From positions 1 to 15,328 of the forward strand of contig CANQSE010000017.1 in NCBI GenBank assembly GCA_947626405.1: a stretch of 15,328 bases of DNA, given 5' to 3'. The stretch comes from an uncultured Acetatifactor sp. (GTDB taxonomy: Bacteria > Bacillota > Clostridia > Lachnospirales > Lachnospiraceae). How positions within the stretch are numbered: position 1 is the first letter of the stretch; the number at the start of each line of letters is the position of its first letter. A program made the translations under genes and the position numbers. Of this stretch, positions 1-8,417 are shown in pieces. The notes below the pieces were generated by a model. The model saw nothing but the letters and a program-made list of their open reading frames with translations. It searched no databases and had not been told where the DNA came from.

Positions 1-1
1 G

Positions 2-2617
2 GACAGACTTTACAGCAAATGGATGGACAAAAAATATTTTCACGCAGAGGTGGATCGCTCCAAAAAGCCATTTACCATAGTGATTCCGCCCCCAAATATC
101 ACAGGACGTCTTCACATGGGGCATGCTCTGGACAACACCATGCAGGATATCCTGATACGCTTCAAGAGGATGCAGGGATATAACGCCCTCTGGCAGCCCG
201 GCACGGATCATGCCTCAATTGCAACAGAGGTAAGAATTATCGAGACGCTGAAGGAAGAAGGAATCGACAAGCACGATCTTGGCAGGGAAAAGTTTCTGGA
301 GAGAGCCTGGGAGTGGAAAAAGGAGTACGGCGGACGCATAGTCTCCCAGCTTAAGAAAATGGGTTCTTCCTGCGACTGGGACAGGGAGCGCTTTACAATG
401 GACGAGGGCTGCAACAGGGCAGTGACGGAAGTCTTTGTAAAAATGCACGAGAAGGGCTATATCTACAAGGGCTCCAGAATTATCAACTGGTGCCCGGTAT
501 GCAATACCTCAATTTCCGACGCGGAAGTGGAGTATGAGGAGCAGGCGGGGCATCTGTGGCACATAAAATATCCGGTGATGAACGAGGACGGAACGCCAAG
601 CGATACGGAGTTTCTCACGTTTGCAACCACCCGTCCCGAGACCATGCTGGGCGATACGGCCGTCGCTGTTCACCCTGACGATGAAAGATATGCGCATCTT
701 GTCGGCAGAAGCGTCATGCTGCCAATCGTAAACCGTGTGATTCCGGTGGTTACGGACACTTATGTTGACAGGGAATTTGGAACCGGAGTCGTAAAGATTA
801 CTCCCGCTCATGACCCTAATGACTTCGAGGTTGGAAAGCGTCACAATCTCCCTGTGATCAACGTGATGAACGATGACGCAACAATCAATGAAAACGGCGG
901 GAAGTATGCCGGAATGGATCGCTATGAGGCGAGAAAGGCCATTGTGGAGGAGCTGGATCGCCAGGGACTTCTGGTAAAGATCGAGGACTACTCGCATAAC
1001 GTAGGCACCCATGACCGCTGCAAGACCACTGTTGAGCCGCTTGTGAAGGAGCAGTGGTTCGTAAAGATGGATGAACTCATAAAGCCTGCTGTGGAAGCTG
1101 TAAAAAACGGAGAGATCAGGCTGATTCCCCAGAGGATGGAGAAGACATACTTTAACTGGACAGATAATATCAGGGATTGGTGTATCAGCCGCCAGCTCTG
1201 GTGGGGACACAGGATACCGGCTTACTACTGTGACGAATGTGGCGAAGTGACCGTGGCTGCCGCTATGCCTGAGTCCTGTCCCAAGTGCGGATGTACGCAT
1301 CTGACACAGGATCCCGATACTCTTGACACATGGTTTTCCTCCGCGCTCTGGCCCTTTGAGACGCTTGGATGGCCCGATCACACCGAGGATCTTGATTATT
1401 TTTATCCCACCGACGTACTTGTCACGGGTTATGACATTATATTCTTCTGGGTCATAAGGATGATTTTTTCGGGCTATGAGCATATGGGGAAAAAGCCGTT
1501 TCATACCGTGCTTTTCCACGGCCTGGTGAGAGACAGCCAGGGAAGAAAGATGTCCAAATCCCTTGGAAACGGTATCGATCCTTTGGAAATCATCGAAAAA
1601 TACGGCGCTGACGCGCTGCGGCTGACCCTGATTACGGGAAATGCCCCCGGCAACGATATGCGTTTCTATTATGAAAAGCTTGAAAACAGCCGTAATTTTG
1701 CAAATAAGGTGTGGAATGCGTCACGTTTCATCCTTATGAACATGGAAGGAAAAACCGTGACATGTCCCGCGCCGCAGGAGCTCCAGCCGGTGGATAAGTG
1801 GATACTTTCGAAGCTTAACGGGCTGATAAAAGAGGCCACCGACAATATGGAAAACTTTGAGCTTGGCATCGCGGTCCAGAAGGTCTACGATTTTATCTGG
1901 GATGAATTTTGCGACTGGTATATTGAGATGGTGAAACCCCGTCTCTATACTGCAGACGACGCCGCAAGCAGAAATTCGGCGCTCTGGACGTTAAAAACCG
2001 TGCTGATAGACGCGCTTAAGCTTCTGCATCCTTATATGCCGTTTATTACCGAGGAAATCTTCTGTACTCTCCAGAGCGATGAGGAGTCCATTATGATAAG
2101 CTCCTGGCCGCAGTATAGTGAAGACAGAAGCTTCCCCGCACAGGAGAAGGATATTGAGACTATCAAGGAAGCCGTGCGCGGCATACGTAACGTGCGAAAC
2201 AGCATGAACGTGGCGCCTTCCAAAAAAACCGCCGTGTATGTGGTAAGCGAAAACGAGGAGGTCCTGAAAACCTTCACCGAGGGCAGACTGTTTTTTGCTT
2301 CTCTTGCTTATGCAAGTGAAGTTACAATGCAGAAGGACAAGACGGGCATCGCTCAGGACGCGGTTTCGGTCGTAATTCCCGGGGCGACCATTTATATCCC
2401 GTTTGCACAGTTGGTTGACATCGCGCAGGAGATCCAGCGGCTTAAAAAAGAGAAGCAGCGTCTGGAAGGGGAACTGCAGCGCGTAAACGGCATGCTCTCA
2501 AATGAGAACTTTATCTCCAGGGCTCCCGAAGCCAAAATCGCCCAGGAGAAGGAAAAGCTTGTGAAGTATACGCAGATGATGGAGCAGGTGGAGCTCAGAC
2601 TTGCACAGATGGAATGA
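2..2617 (+). CDS. valS: Valyl-tRNA synthetase, 5' end cut by the window
   Basis: Class I aminoacyl-tRNA synthetase that charges tRNA-Val with valine in the cytoplasm. The frame is open from base 2 and reads DRLYSKW before the first ATG at 23. Family members continue through this segment, so that ATG is internal and the true start lies before the window, probably one to two dozen codons upstream. Visible landmarks are the HIGH-type motif HMGH (113-124), the editing-domain signature [10 protein letters not shown] near 620-655, a Cys-rich zinc knuckle (YCDECG...CPKCGC, about 1228-1295) and the KMSKS motif (1547-1561). The C-terminus, from about 2400, is a charged heptad-like arm typical of the ValRS coiled coil that contacts tRNA. 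The roughly 870 residues seen are close to the usual length near 880. No terminator is evident after the stop; the next gene starts 49 bp later, so read-through is possible. Confidence 0.98.
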   Translation, partial: DRLYSKWMDKKYFHAEVDRSKKPFTIVIPPPNITGRLHMGHALDNTMQDILIRFKRMQGYNALWQPGTDHASIATEVRIIETLKEEGIDKHDLGREKFLERAWEWKKEYGGRIVSQLKKMGSSCDWDRERFTMDEGCNRAVTEVFVKMHEKGYIYKGSRIINWCPVCNTSISDAEVEYEEQAGHLWHIKYPVMNEDGTPSDTEFLTFATTRPETMLGDTAVAVHPDDERYAHLVGRSVMLPIVNRVIPVVTDTYVDREFGTGVVKITPAHDPNDFEVGKRHNLPVINVMNDDATINENGGKYAGMDRYEARKAIVEELDRQGLLVKIEDYSHNVGTHDRCKTTVEPLVKEQWFVKMDELIKPAVEAVKNGEIRLIPQRMEKTYFNWTDNIRDWCISRQLWWGHRIPAYYCDECGEVTVAAAMPESCPKCGCTHLTQDPDTLDTWFSSALWPFETLGWPDHTEDLDYFYPTDVLVTGYDIIFFWVIRMIFSGYEHMGKKPFHTVLFHGLVRDSQGRKMSKSLGNGIDPLEIIEKYGADALRLTLITGNAPGNDMRFYYEKLENSRNFANKVWNASRFILMNMEGKTVTCPAPQELQPVDKWILSKLNGLIKEATDNMENFELGIAVQKVYDFIWDEFCDWYIEMVKPRLYTADDAASRNSALWTLKTVLIDALKLLHPYMPFITEEIFCTLQSDEESIMISSWPQYSEDRSFPAQEKDIETIKEAVRGIRNVRNSMNVAPSKKTAVYVVSENEEVLKTFTEGRLFFASLAYASEVTMQKDKTGIAQDAVSVVIPGATIYIPFAQLVDIAQEIQRLKKEKQRLEGELQRVNGMLSNENFISRAPEAKIAQEKEKLVKYTQMMEQVELRLAQME

Positions 2618-2666
2618 AAAAGCGGTCTGCGCTTACGGCCAAAAGATAAAGTATGGAGAAACTGTT

Positions 2667-4994
2667 ATGAAAAGAAGATTAAAACAACTGTCGGCTTTTT
2701 TGATTTGCGCATGTGTGCTGCAGACGCTGTTACTGTGCGGCTGCGGAGCCGGAGACGGTACCGCGGCGGACTCGGGAGAAAGCCCTGTTCAGGGAGAAAA
2801 CACCAGAGAATATGATCTCTTTTCCAATGAGTGGAAAGGATATACACAGATCGGGGAAGCAAATCCCAAATATGCAGTGGTTGATACCATTGAAAATATA
2901 TGCCCGGCGCCGGAGGCGGGAATGGTTCGGACGGAGAGCTGTTATGCCGTTGACGGAGAGTGGTACTATAGCGTCCGGCGCTATCAGCGGGCAGGGGATG
3001 GCGAAGTTAAGTATGAAATATACCTGTATTCGGTTGACTCGTCCGGTGGGGAGACGGATTTTTGCCGGCTCGACATGAAGGATTTGAATGACGAGGCTGA
3101 AAAAGGCAATGTGTATCTCTGCGCCCTGGACGCTGCATGCGGGAAACTGTGTCTGTTTGTGGAGGTCTGGGATCCTGAGGCGCTTCGGATCACACATTAC
3201 TATGCCCTGTGGACAAACAGTGAGGGAATTGTTGAAAAAAAGGAAGACCTTCTCACAGCTATGCAGGAAAAACTGATTATCGATACGGAGCAGTTTCTGG
3301 AGACGGATGCGCACTGCGACGGCGAGGGGAATTATTACCTGACGACAGGGGGAGATCCGGATATTCTGATTATGGACGCTGAAAGTCAGGAAACGGAGCT
3401 TGTCACGCTGCAGGATTTTGCGGGCGGTATGATTGTAAGCTCCTGTAAAACTCCGGAAGGAGCTCCGGTATTTGAGTATGTGAACCGAAACGGCGCAACC
3501 GTGATTTTTTCGCTGAACGGTGACAAAAAGAACATGCTGTATACGGGAGATGCCGTTATGAGCAAACAGCGTGATCCGGATGGAAGCGGCAACGTGCTGT
3601 CTCTCGATAATGAAAAACTTTTATGCTGGGATGCGGCTGCGGGGGAGTGCAGTATCCTGTATGATTCCAGGGGTACGGTCAGGAGCCGGGCGGTTCTGCA
3701 TGAGACTATGGATGAGGTATGTCTGGTCTGCGAGATTGGGGAAAAAACCTGTCTGTTCCGTCTTAAACCTGTCGGAGAAGATGCGGAGGCTTCTCAGACG
3801 GAGATTGTGCTTCTGTTAAGATATGATAACAGCTATATTTCAAAATGTGCGGAAGCTTATTCTCAGAGCCATCCGAACGTGATATTGACGATACAGACGC
3901 CTCCGGAGACGGATTCGGGGTTCTGGAACAGGACTGCGGAGGAAATGAAAGCGGGTGAGGGACCTGATCTGCTCCTGATTGACAGGAGTCAGCTCGTGGA
4001 TTTCAAGGATGCAGATCTCCTTTCGGAACTGGACAAAATACTGACGGAGGATGTTCAGAGCCAGATTTTTCCTCAGGTGCTTGAGTACGGCAGGATTGAC
4101 GGCAGGCTGTACGGTATGGCGCTGGAGACATCACTGGGTGTATATATCGTCTCGGATCAGGTCTGGGAGGGAGATAGCTGGACACTTAAGGACTTCGTGG
4201 ATCTTGTAAAAGAGCGGGAATTGCAGGGAAAAGCGTTTTCAGGATTACTGTCCTTAAGCTATAATGCCGGAGCGGATCAGCTCCTGTATAATTTTTGTCT
4301 GCGGGATCTGCAGGAAAGTCCTTTTCTGGACAGGCAGCAGCATAAATGTAACTTTGAGACAGAAGAATTTTACGAGCTGCTCAGAATCTGTAAGCAGTAC
4401 GGAACGGATTCGTCAGGCGGCGGATATAAGGAGACAGCCGATCGGATACGGGATCTGGAAAACGGTGAATTTCTGTTGTATGGCTGTTCCGGAGATCTGC
4501 TGAAATACAGCAGTGACAGGGCGGCGTTTGGAGAAGGGTTTCACTGTATAGGAACGCCCGCCGAGGGAAACGGCTACCAGACGGAATGTTACGAATGTGT
4601 GGCTATGAACAGCCGGACGAAGCACGTTAAGGAGACTGAGGATTTCCTGCGTTATCTGATAAGTGAGGAAAATCAGGCTGCCTATACTACGAGATGGGTC
4701 CGCAGAGACGTCATCAGGAACCGTATAAAGGAACATACGGAAGCCTCGGAGATGCCAGTGTTTTTTATTTCCGAAAAAAGCGTGATCCAACTGGAGGGGA
4801 GAGCGGACGGTTCTTCTTTTGCGGAAGAATATATCGAGTTGATGGATAAAAGTATTCTTGAATCTACGGATTATGAGATACAGGGCATAATAATGGAGGA
4901 GGCAGCGTCATATTTTTCCGGAGACAAGACCGAGCAGCAGGTGGCTCAGGCAATCCAGAACAGGGTGCAGCTCTATCTTGACGAAAACGGGTGA
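2667..4994 (+). CDS. Lipoprotein with C-terminal solute-binding module (paralog A)
   Basis: Predicted membrane-anchored extracellular lipoprotein of 775 residues. The signal peptide has a basic start (KRRLK), a hydrophobic core and a lipobox LCGC with lipid-accepting Cys26. Residues of about 30-375 contain many short Tyr/Trp-rich strands (for example WYYSVRRY, LLCWDAA) that look propeller-like; this is inference. From about residue 379 it resembles family-1 extracellular solute-binding proteins: a segment beginning IVLLLRYDNSYISKCAEAY, then EEMKAGEGPDLLLIDR, then GRLYGMALE. The end (YFSGDKTEQQVAQAIQNR) is the helix common at the C-terminus of such proteins. Substrate is unknown and no ABC permease is nearby. 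The ATG at 2667 is preferred because GGAG (2655-2658) lies 8 nt upstream and it begins a proper signal peptide; an in-frame TTG at 2601 would add 22 unsuitable residues and overlap valS. No strong promoter was seen in the 49-bp gap. It is homologous to the gene at 5148. Confidence 0.85.
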   Translation: MKRRLKQLSAFLICACVLQTLLLCGCGAGDGTAADSGESPVQGENTREYDLFSNEWKGYTQIGEANPKYAVVDTIENICPAPEAGMVRTESCYAVDGEWYYSVRRYQRAGDGEVKYEIYLYSVDSSGGETDFCRLDMKDLNDEAEKGNVYLCALDAACGKLCLFVEVWDPEALRITHYYALWTNSEGIVEKKEDLLTAMQEKLIIDTEQFLETDAHCDGEGNYYLTTGGDPDILIMDAESQETELVTLQDFAGGMIVSSCKTPEGAPVFEYVNRNGATVIFSLNGDKKNMLYTGDAVMSKQRDPDGSGNVLSLDNEKLLCWDAAAGECSILYDSRGTVRSRAVLHETMDEVCLVCEIGEKTCLFRLKPVGEDAEASQTEIVLLLRYDNSYISKCAEAYSQSHPNVILTIQTPPETDSGFWNRTAEEMKAGEGPDLLLIDRSQLVDFKDADLLSELDKILTEDVQSQIFPQVLEYGRIDGRLYGMALETSLGVYIVSDQVWEGDSWTLKDFVDLVKERELQGKAFSGLLSLSYNAGADQLLYNFCLRDLQESPFLDRQQHKCNFETEEFYELLRICKQYGTDSSGGGYKETADRIRDLENGEFLLYGCSGDLLKYSSDRAAFGEGFHCIGTPAEGNGYQTECYECVAMNSRTKHVKETEDFLRYLISEENQAAYTTRWVRRDVIRNRIKEHTEASEMPVFFISEKSVIQLEGRADGSSFAEEYIELMDKSILESTDYEIQGIIMEEAASYFSGDKTEQQVAQAIQNRVQLYLDENG
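2699..2744 (+). repeat. 46-bp exact direct repeat, copy 1 (lipoprotein signal region)
   Basis: Exactly identical to 5174-5219. It covers the hydrophobic core of the signal peptide and ends on the lipobox Cys codon (L12 to C26 of paralog A). Near-identity continues with four mismatches to 2777, opposite 5252. Confidence 0.95.
4926..4992 (+). repeat. 67-bp exact direct repeat, copy 1 (lipoprotein 3' end)
   Basis: Exactly identical to 7431-7497. It encodes the last 22 residues of paralog A plus the first base of the stop codon. Identity ends inside the stop codon, which is TGA here and TAA in copy 2. All synonymous positions match. Confidence 0.95.
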
Positions 4995-5054
4995 GGCATT
5001 AAATTATGCTGAAGCGCAGTTTTTGGATTTGGCGGACAACTTAGCATTTGATTG

Positions 5055-5083
5055 TTGCGATATATGAATTGTTATTGTATAAT
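5055..5083 (+). promoter_or_regulatory. Sigma-A-like promoter of the second lipoprotein gene
   Basis: TTGCGA (5055-5060), a 17-bp spacer and a perfect TATAAT (5078-5083) put transcription start near 5090, about 58 nt before the start codon at 5148. A second -10-like TATAGT sits at 5089-5094. The surrounding 153-bp gap is AT-rich, unlike the flanking genes. A strong RBS (GGGGGG, 5135-5140) follows. Confidence 0.75.
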
Positions 5084-5147
5084 CATTGTATAGTATAGAC
5101 AAAAACGAAAAAACAGGGATTGCAAAACATTATAGGGGGGTCGTGGT

Positions 5148-7499
5148 ATGGGTTCAAATAAAAGATTTTACCCTTTGATTTGCGCATGTGTGCTGCAGAC
5201 GCTGTTACTGTGCGGCTGCAGCACCGGAGACGGGACCGCGGCGGACTCGGGAAATACAAACGAGACGGTAAATACTGCTGAGTACGATCTTGCGGCAAAC
5301 GAGTGGAAGGCGTTTAGCCGGATTGAGGAATCGGAGCGCAAATATACCGTCGGGGATTACCTTGCGGACATATGCCAGACTCCGGAGCAGGGAATGACAG
5401 GTGGCGAAGGCTTTTCCGCAACCGAGCATGAGATGTATTACCGCATCCGGCATTATTATCGCTCTCTGGAAGACGGCGGGGAAAATGAAGGTGAGAGTGA
5501 TGAACCGGCATACGAGCAGTCATATTATCTATATTCTTTAAATACATCAACCCTTGAAAAAAATGTGGTCAAACTGGATTTTCACTGTAAGGACGGGATG
5601 GGAGAGACGCAAAAAACGGAAGTTTATGAACTTGCGCAGGCTCTTTTGAAAGAAAACGGATCCGTGGAAAACCTGGATGCGGCGGATGGAAAACTTTGTA
5701 TCTTTGCGCTGACGCGTGATCAGGCGAGTAAAGAAATTACACATTACTACGCCGTCTGGACAGACAATGAAGGAATCGTGGAGCGGATTGTGGATCTGAT
5801 GCCGGCCATACGTGAAGGCATGGTAATGTCGCAGGACTGGAGTATGGCACTGGAGCCGATATGCGGGGCTCAGGGGTATTATTATATCATAAACAGACAT
5901 GAAGCTGAAATTCTGGCGGCGGACGGAGACGGGAAGTCTCTGGGGCTGGTGACGCTTCAGGATTCTGCGGATAAGAGTGTGATGAATACCTGTAAGTCTC
6001 CTGACGGCGTGCCTGTATTTGAATATTATAGTTTAAACGGCTCCACTGTGATTTTTTCCCTGAACGGTACCGAGAAGACCGTGCTGTATGCAGGGGAGAG
6101 TGAAAGCGCCAATATACGGAATATCGACGATATGGGAAACGTGCTGTACTTAAGCAACCGGAAATTGGTATGGTGGGATGCGGCACACGGAACCGGACGT
6201 TTGATCTATGATATGAACAGATGGATTCAGTGCGATGCGCTTTTACATGATACAGAAAATGAAATATCGATGATATTTGAAAAAGAAGGCAAATATTATT
6301 TGTATAAGTTCCATGAAGCCCAGGAGGGGATCGAAGACGACAGGGACGATATAGTGCTGTTGGGAAGGATAGATTTTAATTATACGGAGACACAGGCGAA
6401 GGAGTATTCCGAGACACATCCCGACACGCCGATAACGGTGGAGATACCGGATGAAGTGCTAAATCTCGATCCCATAGCCTTCAATCGGCTTGTGGAGGAA
6501 ATGAAGGCCGGCAAGGGCCCCGATATTCTTGTAATAAACAGGGAGGAGCTTGTTGTACTTGAGGATGCCGGTCTTTTGAAGGATTTAAGCGATGTGCTGA
6601 CGGAGGATATCCGAAAACAGGTATTTCCGGCGGCTCTGCGTCACGGCACTGTTGACGGAAAGCTGTATGGAATCGCATATTCGCTCGACCTGGATACATG
6701 TTTTGTCTCGAATGAGATTTGGCAGGGGGATAGCTGGACGCTGGAGGATCTGCTTAAGACGGTTGCTCAAATGGAAGCTGAGGGGCGTGCCCCCAAAAAA
6801 ATACTTGATTCTTCCAGGGGTGAAACCCCATACAGCACATTATATTATCTCTGCGAGAGGACGCTGGCAGGCAGTCCTTTTGTAGACCTGGAAAACATGA
6901 CGTGCAATTTTGAAACGGAAGAATTTTATGACCTGCTGAGAGTGTGCAAAAAATACTCGCAGCCTGTTGACAGAACGGCGGTAGGAGAAGCGGACGACAG
7001 CGTTAAGGAAGTGGCGGGCGGTGATGCGCTTATATACGTGTGTTCCGGAGGGGTGAAGCAGTATGCAGAGGCAAGGGAATGGCTTGGAGAGGGCTTCCAT
7101 CCGGTAGGGTATCCGACAGGAGGGGAATTTGGAAGCTTCAGCGGTACATATGAATGTATTGTGGTAAACGCTGAAACAGAGCATTGGGATGTAATTCAGG
7201 ATTTCCTGCGCCAGCTTCTGGGCGAGGAGGGACAGAAGAACCTCTCTGATTCGGTGAGGAGGGATATTGTAAACAACAGCGTTATCCTGAACGGTCTGGA
7301 TGGAAGTGAGCTCGATCACGCTTATGTGGACGAATATCTTGCCCTGATAGACCGGGATGTCATAGCGGTTGAGGTAAGTGAGATATCCGAGATTATTTCC
7401 GAGGAGGCCGAGATGTATTTTGCCGGAGTAAAGACCGAGCAGCAGGTGGCTCAGGCAATCCAGAACAGGGTGCAGCTCTATCTTGACGAAAACGGGTAA
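5148..7499 (+). CDS. Lipoprotein with C-terminal solute-binding module (paralog B)
   Basis: Predicted 783-residue lipoprotein with the same layout as the gene at 2667. The signal peptide carries lipobox LCGC with Cys24. A large N-terminal segment of uncertain fold follows, then a solute-binding module from about residue 400: DIVLLGRIDFNYTETQAKEY, then EEMKAGKGPDILVINREELV, then GKLYGIAYSL. The C-terminal 22 residues are identical to paralog A. Shared landmarks in between include CNFETEEFY and DSWTL. Relative to A it has an acidic insertion around residues 107-123 (EDGGENEGESDEP). The start at 5148 follows a G-rich RBS at 5135-5140 and gives a complete signal peptide. It has its own promoter at 5055. 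It probably binds a small extracellular ligand; no permease genes are present, so a sensory or stand-alone binding role is as plausible as transport. Substrate is unknown. Confidence 0.85.
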   Translation: MGSNKRFYPLICACVLQTLLLCGCSTGDGTAADSGNTNETVNTAEYDLAANEWKAFSRIEESERKYTVGDYLADICQTPEQGMTGGEGFSATEHEMYYRIRHYYRSLEDGGENEGESDEPAYEQSYYLYSLNTSTLEKNVVKLDFHCKDGMGETQKTEVYELAQALLKENGSVENLDAADGKLCIFALTRDQASKEITHYYAVWTDNEGIVERIVDLMPAIREGMVMSQDWSMALEPICGAQGYYYIINRHEAEILAADGDGKSLGLVTLQDSADKSVMNTCKSPDGVPVFEYYSLNGSTVIFSLNGTEKTVLYAGESESANIRNIDDMGNVLYLSNRKLVWWDAAHGTGRLIYDMNRWIQCDALLHDTENEISMIFEKEGKYYLYKFHEAQEGIEDDRDDIVLLGRIDFNYTETQAKEYSETHPDTPITVEIPDEVLNLDPIAFNRLVEEMKAGKGPDILVINREELVVLEDAGLLKDLSDVLTEDIRKQVFPAALRHGTVDGKLYGIAYSLDLDTCFVSNEIWQGDSWTLEDLLKTVAQMEAEGRAPKKILDSSRGETPYSTLYYLCERTLAGSPFVDLENMTCNFETEEFYDLLRVCKKYSQPVDRTAVGEADDSVKEVAGGDALIYVCSGGVKQYAEAREWLGEGFHPVGYPTGGEFGSFSGTYECIVVNAETEHWDVIQDFLRQLLGEEGQKNLSDSVRRDIVNNSVILNGLDGSELDHAYVDEYLALIDRDVIAVEVSEISEIISEEAEMYFAGVKTEQQVAQAIQNRVQLYLDENG
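5174..5219 (+). repeat. 46-bp exact direct repeat, copy 2
   Basis: Partner of 2699-2744. In this gene it encodes L10 to the lipid-accepting Cys24. The codons before it differ from those of paralog A. Confidence 0.95.
7431..7497 (+). repeat. 67-bp exact direct repeat, copy 2
   Basis: Partner of 4926-4992. It encodes the last 22 residues of paralog B and the first base of its TAA stop. Downstream sequences of the two genes are unrelated. Confidence 0.95.
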
Positions 7500-7516
7500 G
7501 TGTACTCTGGGCGCGT

Positions 7517-7537
7517 CTGCCGGGAGAAAATCGGCAG
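7517..7537 (+). other. Perfect 6-bp hairpin after the second lipoprotein
   Basis: CTGCCG (7517-7522) pairs with CGGCAG (7532-7537) around a 9-nt loop, closable by one G-T pair. It lies 18 nt after the stop codon of the second lipoprotein. There is no following T-tract, so it is a poor intrinsic terminator. It could be an mRNA 3'-end stabiliser or chance. Confidence 0.35.
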
Positions 7538-7604
7538 TACAGGGCATGACCTGAAGTGGAAGGCTTAACCGTTGCGTTTTACGTCAGGAGGGTAGTGTTT
7601 TCAC

Positions 7605-7633
7605 TTGCCCTTCCGGTGGTGAAGTGGTACAAT
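7605..7633 (+). promoter_or_regulatory. Sigma-A-like promoter, extended -10, before the PHP-folC unit
   Basis: TTGCCC (7605-7610), a 17-bp spacer and TACAAT (7628-7633) preceded by TGG (extended -10, TGn). Expected start is near 7640, leaving a leader of about 109 nt before the ATG at 7749. A short inverted repeat, CACTT (7602-7606) and AAGTG (7622-7626), overlaps the promoter and could be an operator; that last point is speculative. Confidence 0.7.
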
Positions 7634-7648
7634 ATCCGAAGGAACCGC

Positions 7649-7678
7649 TTTTCGACAGTCTGTTTGCACAGACGAAAA
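7649..7678 (+). other. Leader hairpin close to the predicted mRNA 5' end
   Basis: GTCTG (7658-7662) pairs with CAGAC (7669-7673) around a 6-nt loop. After a 4-nt bulge (GACA, 7654-7657), TTTTC (7649-7653) pairs with GAAAA (7674-7678). It does not match any riboswitch class I recognise. Its position at the start of the predicted transcript would suit a stability or processing role. Confidence 0.4.
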
Positions 7679-7737
7679 TGCAGTCAGATTATGAAAATGC
7701 AGTCAGAATACGAAAAATGCAGAAAAGCGCAGAATAC
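7674..7737 (+). repeat. Short tandem repeat in the leader (19-bp unit)
   Basis: Two adjacent 19-bp units, 7674-7692 and 7693-7711, match at 17 of 19 positions and share the first 15 bases (GAAAATGCAGTCAGA). A degenerate, longer third unit follows at 7712-7737, keeping AAAATGCAG and CAGAATAC. It ends just before the RBS of the next gene. The unit length is not a multiple of three, so it is unlikely to be coding. Confidence 0.7.
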
Positions 7738-7748
7738 GGAGAACGCTC

Positions 7749-8417
7749 ATGTCCTATAAATATGAAACCCATATGCACACTGCAGAAGGCAGCAGGTGTG
7801 CTTCAGCCTCCGGAGCGGAAATGGTCCGCGCCCATAAAAAGAACGGTTATACGGGTATTTTTGTTACAGATCATTTTTTTAACGGAAATACAACCGTTCC
7901 TCGTGACCTGCCATGGAAAGAGAGGGTGGAGCTGTTCTGCAGAGGATACGAAAACGCTCTGGCAGAAGGAAAAAAAACAGGGCTTAAGGTATTTTTCGGA
8001 TTTGAATACTGTTATCAGGCAATGGATTTCCTTGTTTATAATCTGGACAAAGGCTGGCTGCTCGCAAATGAGGATATCGACAGATGGCCCCCAAGGGCGG
8101 CATTTGCAAAAATACATGAGGACGGCGGCTTCATAGTCCATGCACATCCGTTCCGCGAGTGGGATTATGTGGACCACATTCAGCTTTTCCCGAGGGACGT
8201 GGACGGCGTCGAGGTGGTAAACGGCGCACAGCTTCGGGAACCGTGGATGAATGAGCGGGCGGCCATCTACGCAAAAATGTACGGGCTGCCTGAAACGGCG
8301 GGCTCCGACAGTCACCATTTGTCGGCTCTTTTCGGGAGCGGCGTGGAGACGGAGGAGCCGATAGAGAAGCCTTTGGATTATCTGAAGCTTATGAAGGAAG
8401 GGAAGCTTAAATTTTGA
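7749..8417 (+). CDS. PHP-domain metal-dependent phosphoesterase
   Basis: A 222-residue stand-alone PHP (polymerase and histidinol phosphatase) domain protein, expected to be a cytoplasmic metal-dependent phosphoesterase. Metal-ligand motifs appear in the expected order: HMH (H8, H10), TDH (D41, H42), the E86 region (FGFEY), HAHP (H131, H133) and GSDSHH (D187, H189). No other catalytic domain is attached. The substrate cannot be inferred; nucleotides, phosphorylated sugars or histidinol phosphate are family possibilities, and no his genes are nearby. The start is supported by GGAG at 7738-7741, 7 nt upstream. The stop TGA (8415-8417) overlaps the TTG start of folC, so the two are probably translationally coupled. 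The preceding leader carries a promoter, hairpin and tandem repeats. Confidence 0.9.
   Translation: MSYKYETHMHTAEGSRCASASGAEMVRAHKKNGYTGIFVTDHFFNGNTTVPRDLPWKERVELFCRGYENALAEGKKTGLKVFFGFEYCYQAMDFLVYNLDKGWLLANEDIDRWPPRAAFAKIHEDGGFIVHAHPFREWDYVDHIQLFPRDVDGVEVVNGAQLREPWMNERAAIYAKMYGLPETAGSDSHHLSALFGSGVETEEPIEKPLDYLKLMKEGKLKF

Noticed and set aside
509..1519. 336-codon open frame on the - strand
   Set aside because: It lies wholly opposite valS, whose motifs are intact. The predicted protein has no recognisable domain, so it is a codon-bias shadow.
2620..2634. AAGCG/CGCTT hairpin after valS as a terminator
   Set aside because: Only five base pairs and no T-tract follow.
2601..2666. TTG start extending the first lipoprotein upstream by 22 residues
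   Set aside because: It overlaps the end of valS, lacks an RBS, and would bury the signal peptide. The ATG at 2667 has both an RBS and a proper signal peptide.
4995..5040. Terminator after the first lipoprotein
   Set aside because: CTGAAGCGCAG followed by TTTTT offers only a three-pair stem, too weak to call.
7674..7737. CRISPR array
   Set aside because: Units are 19 bp, adjacent with no spacers, only two to three copies, and no cas genes are present.
7500..7748. Tetrahydrofolate riboswitch controlling folC
   Set aside because: The gap holds hairpins, but I could not match the conserved THF-riboswitch core; the gene directly downstream is also the PHP gene.
7556..7759. 67-codon ORF on the + strand
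   Set aside because: It covers the promoter, leader hairpin and tandem repeats and overlaps the PHP start. No RBS and a composition unlike a protein.
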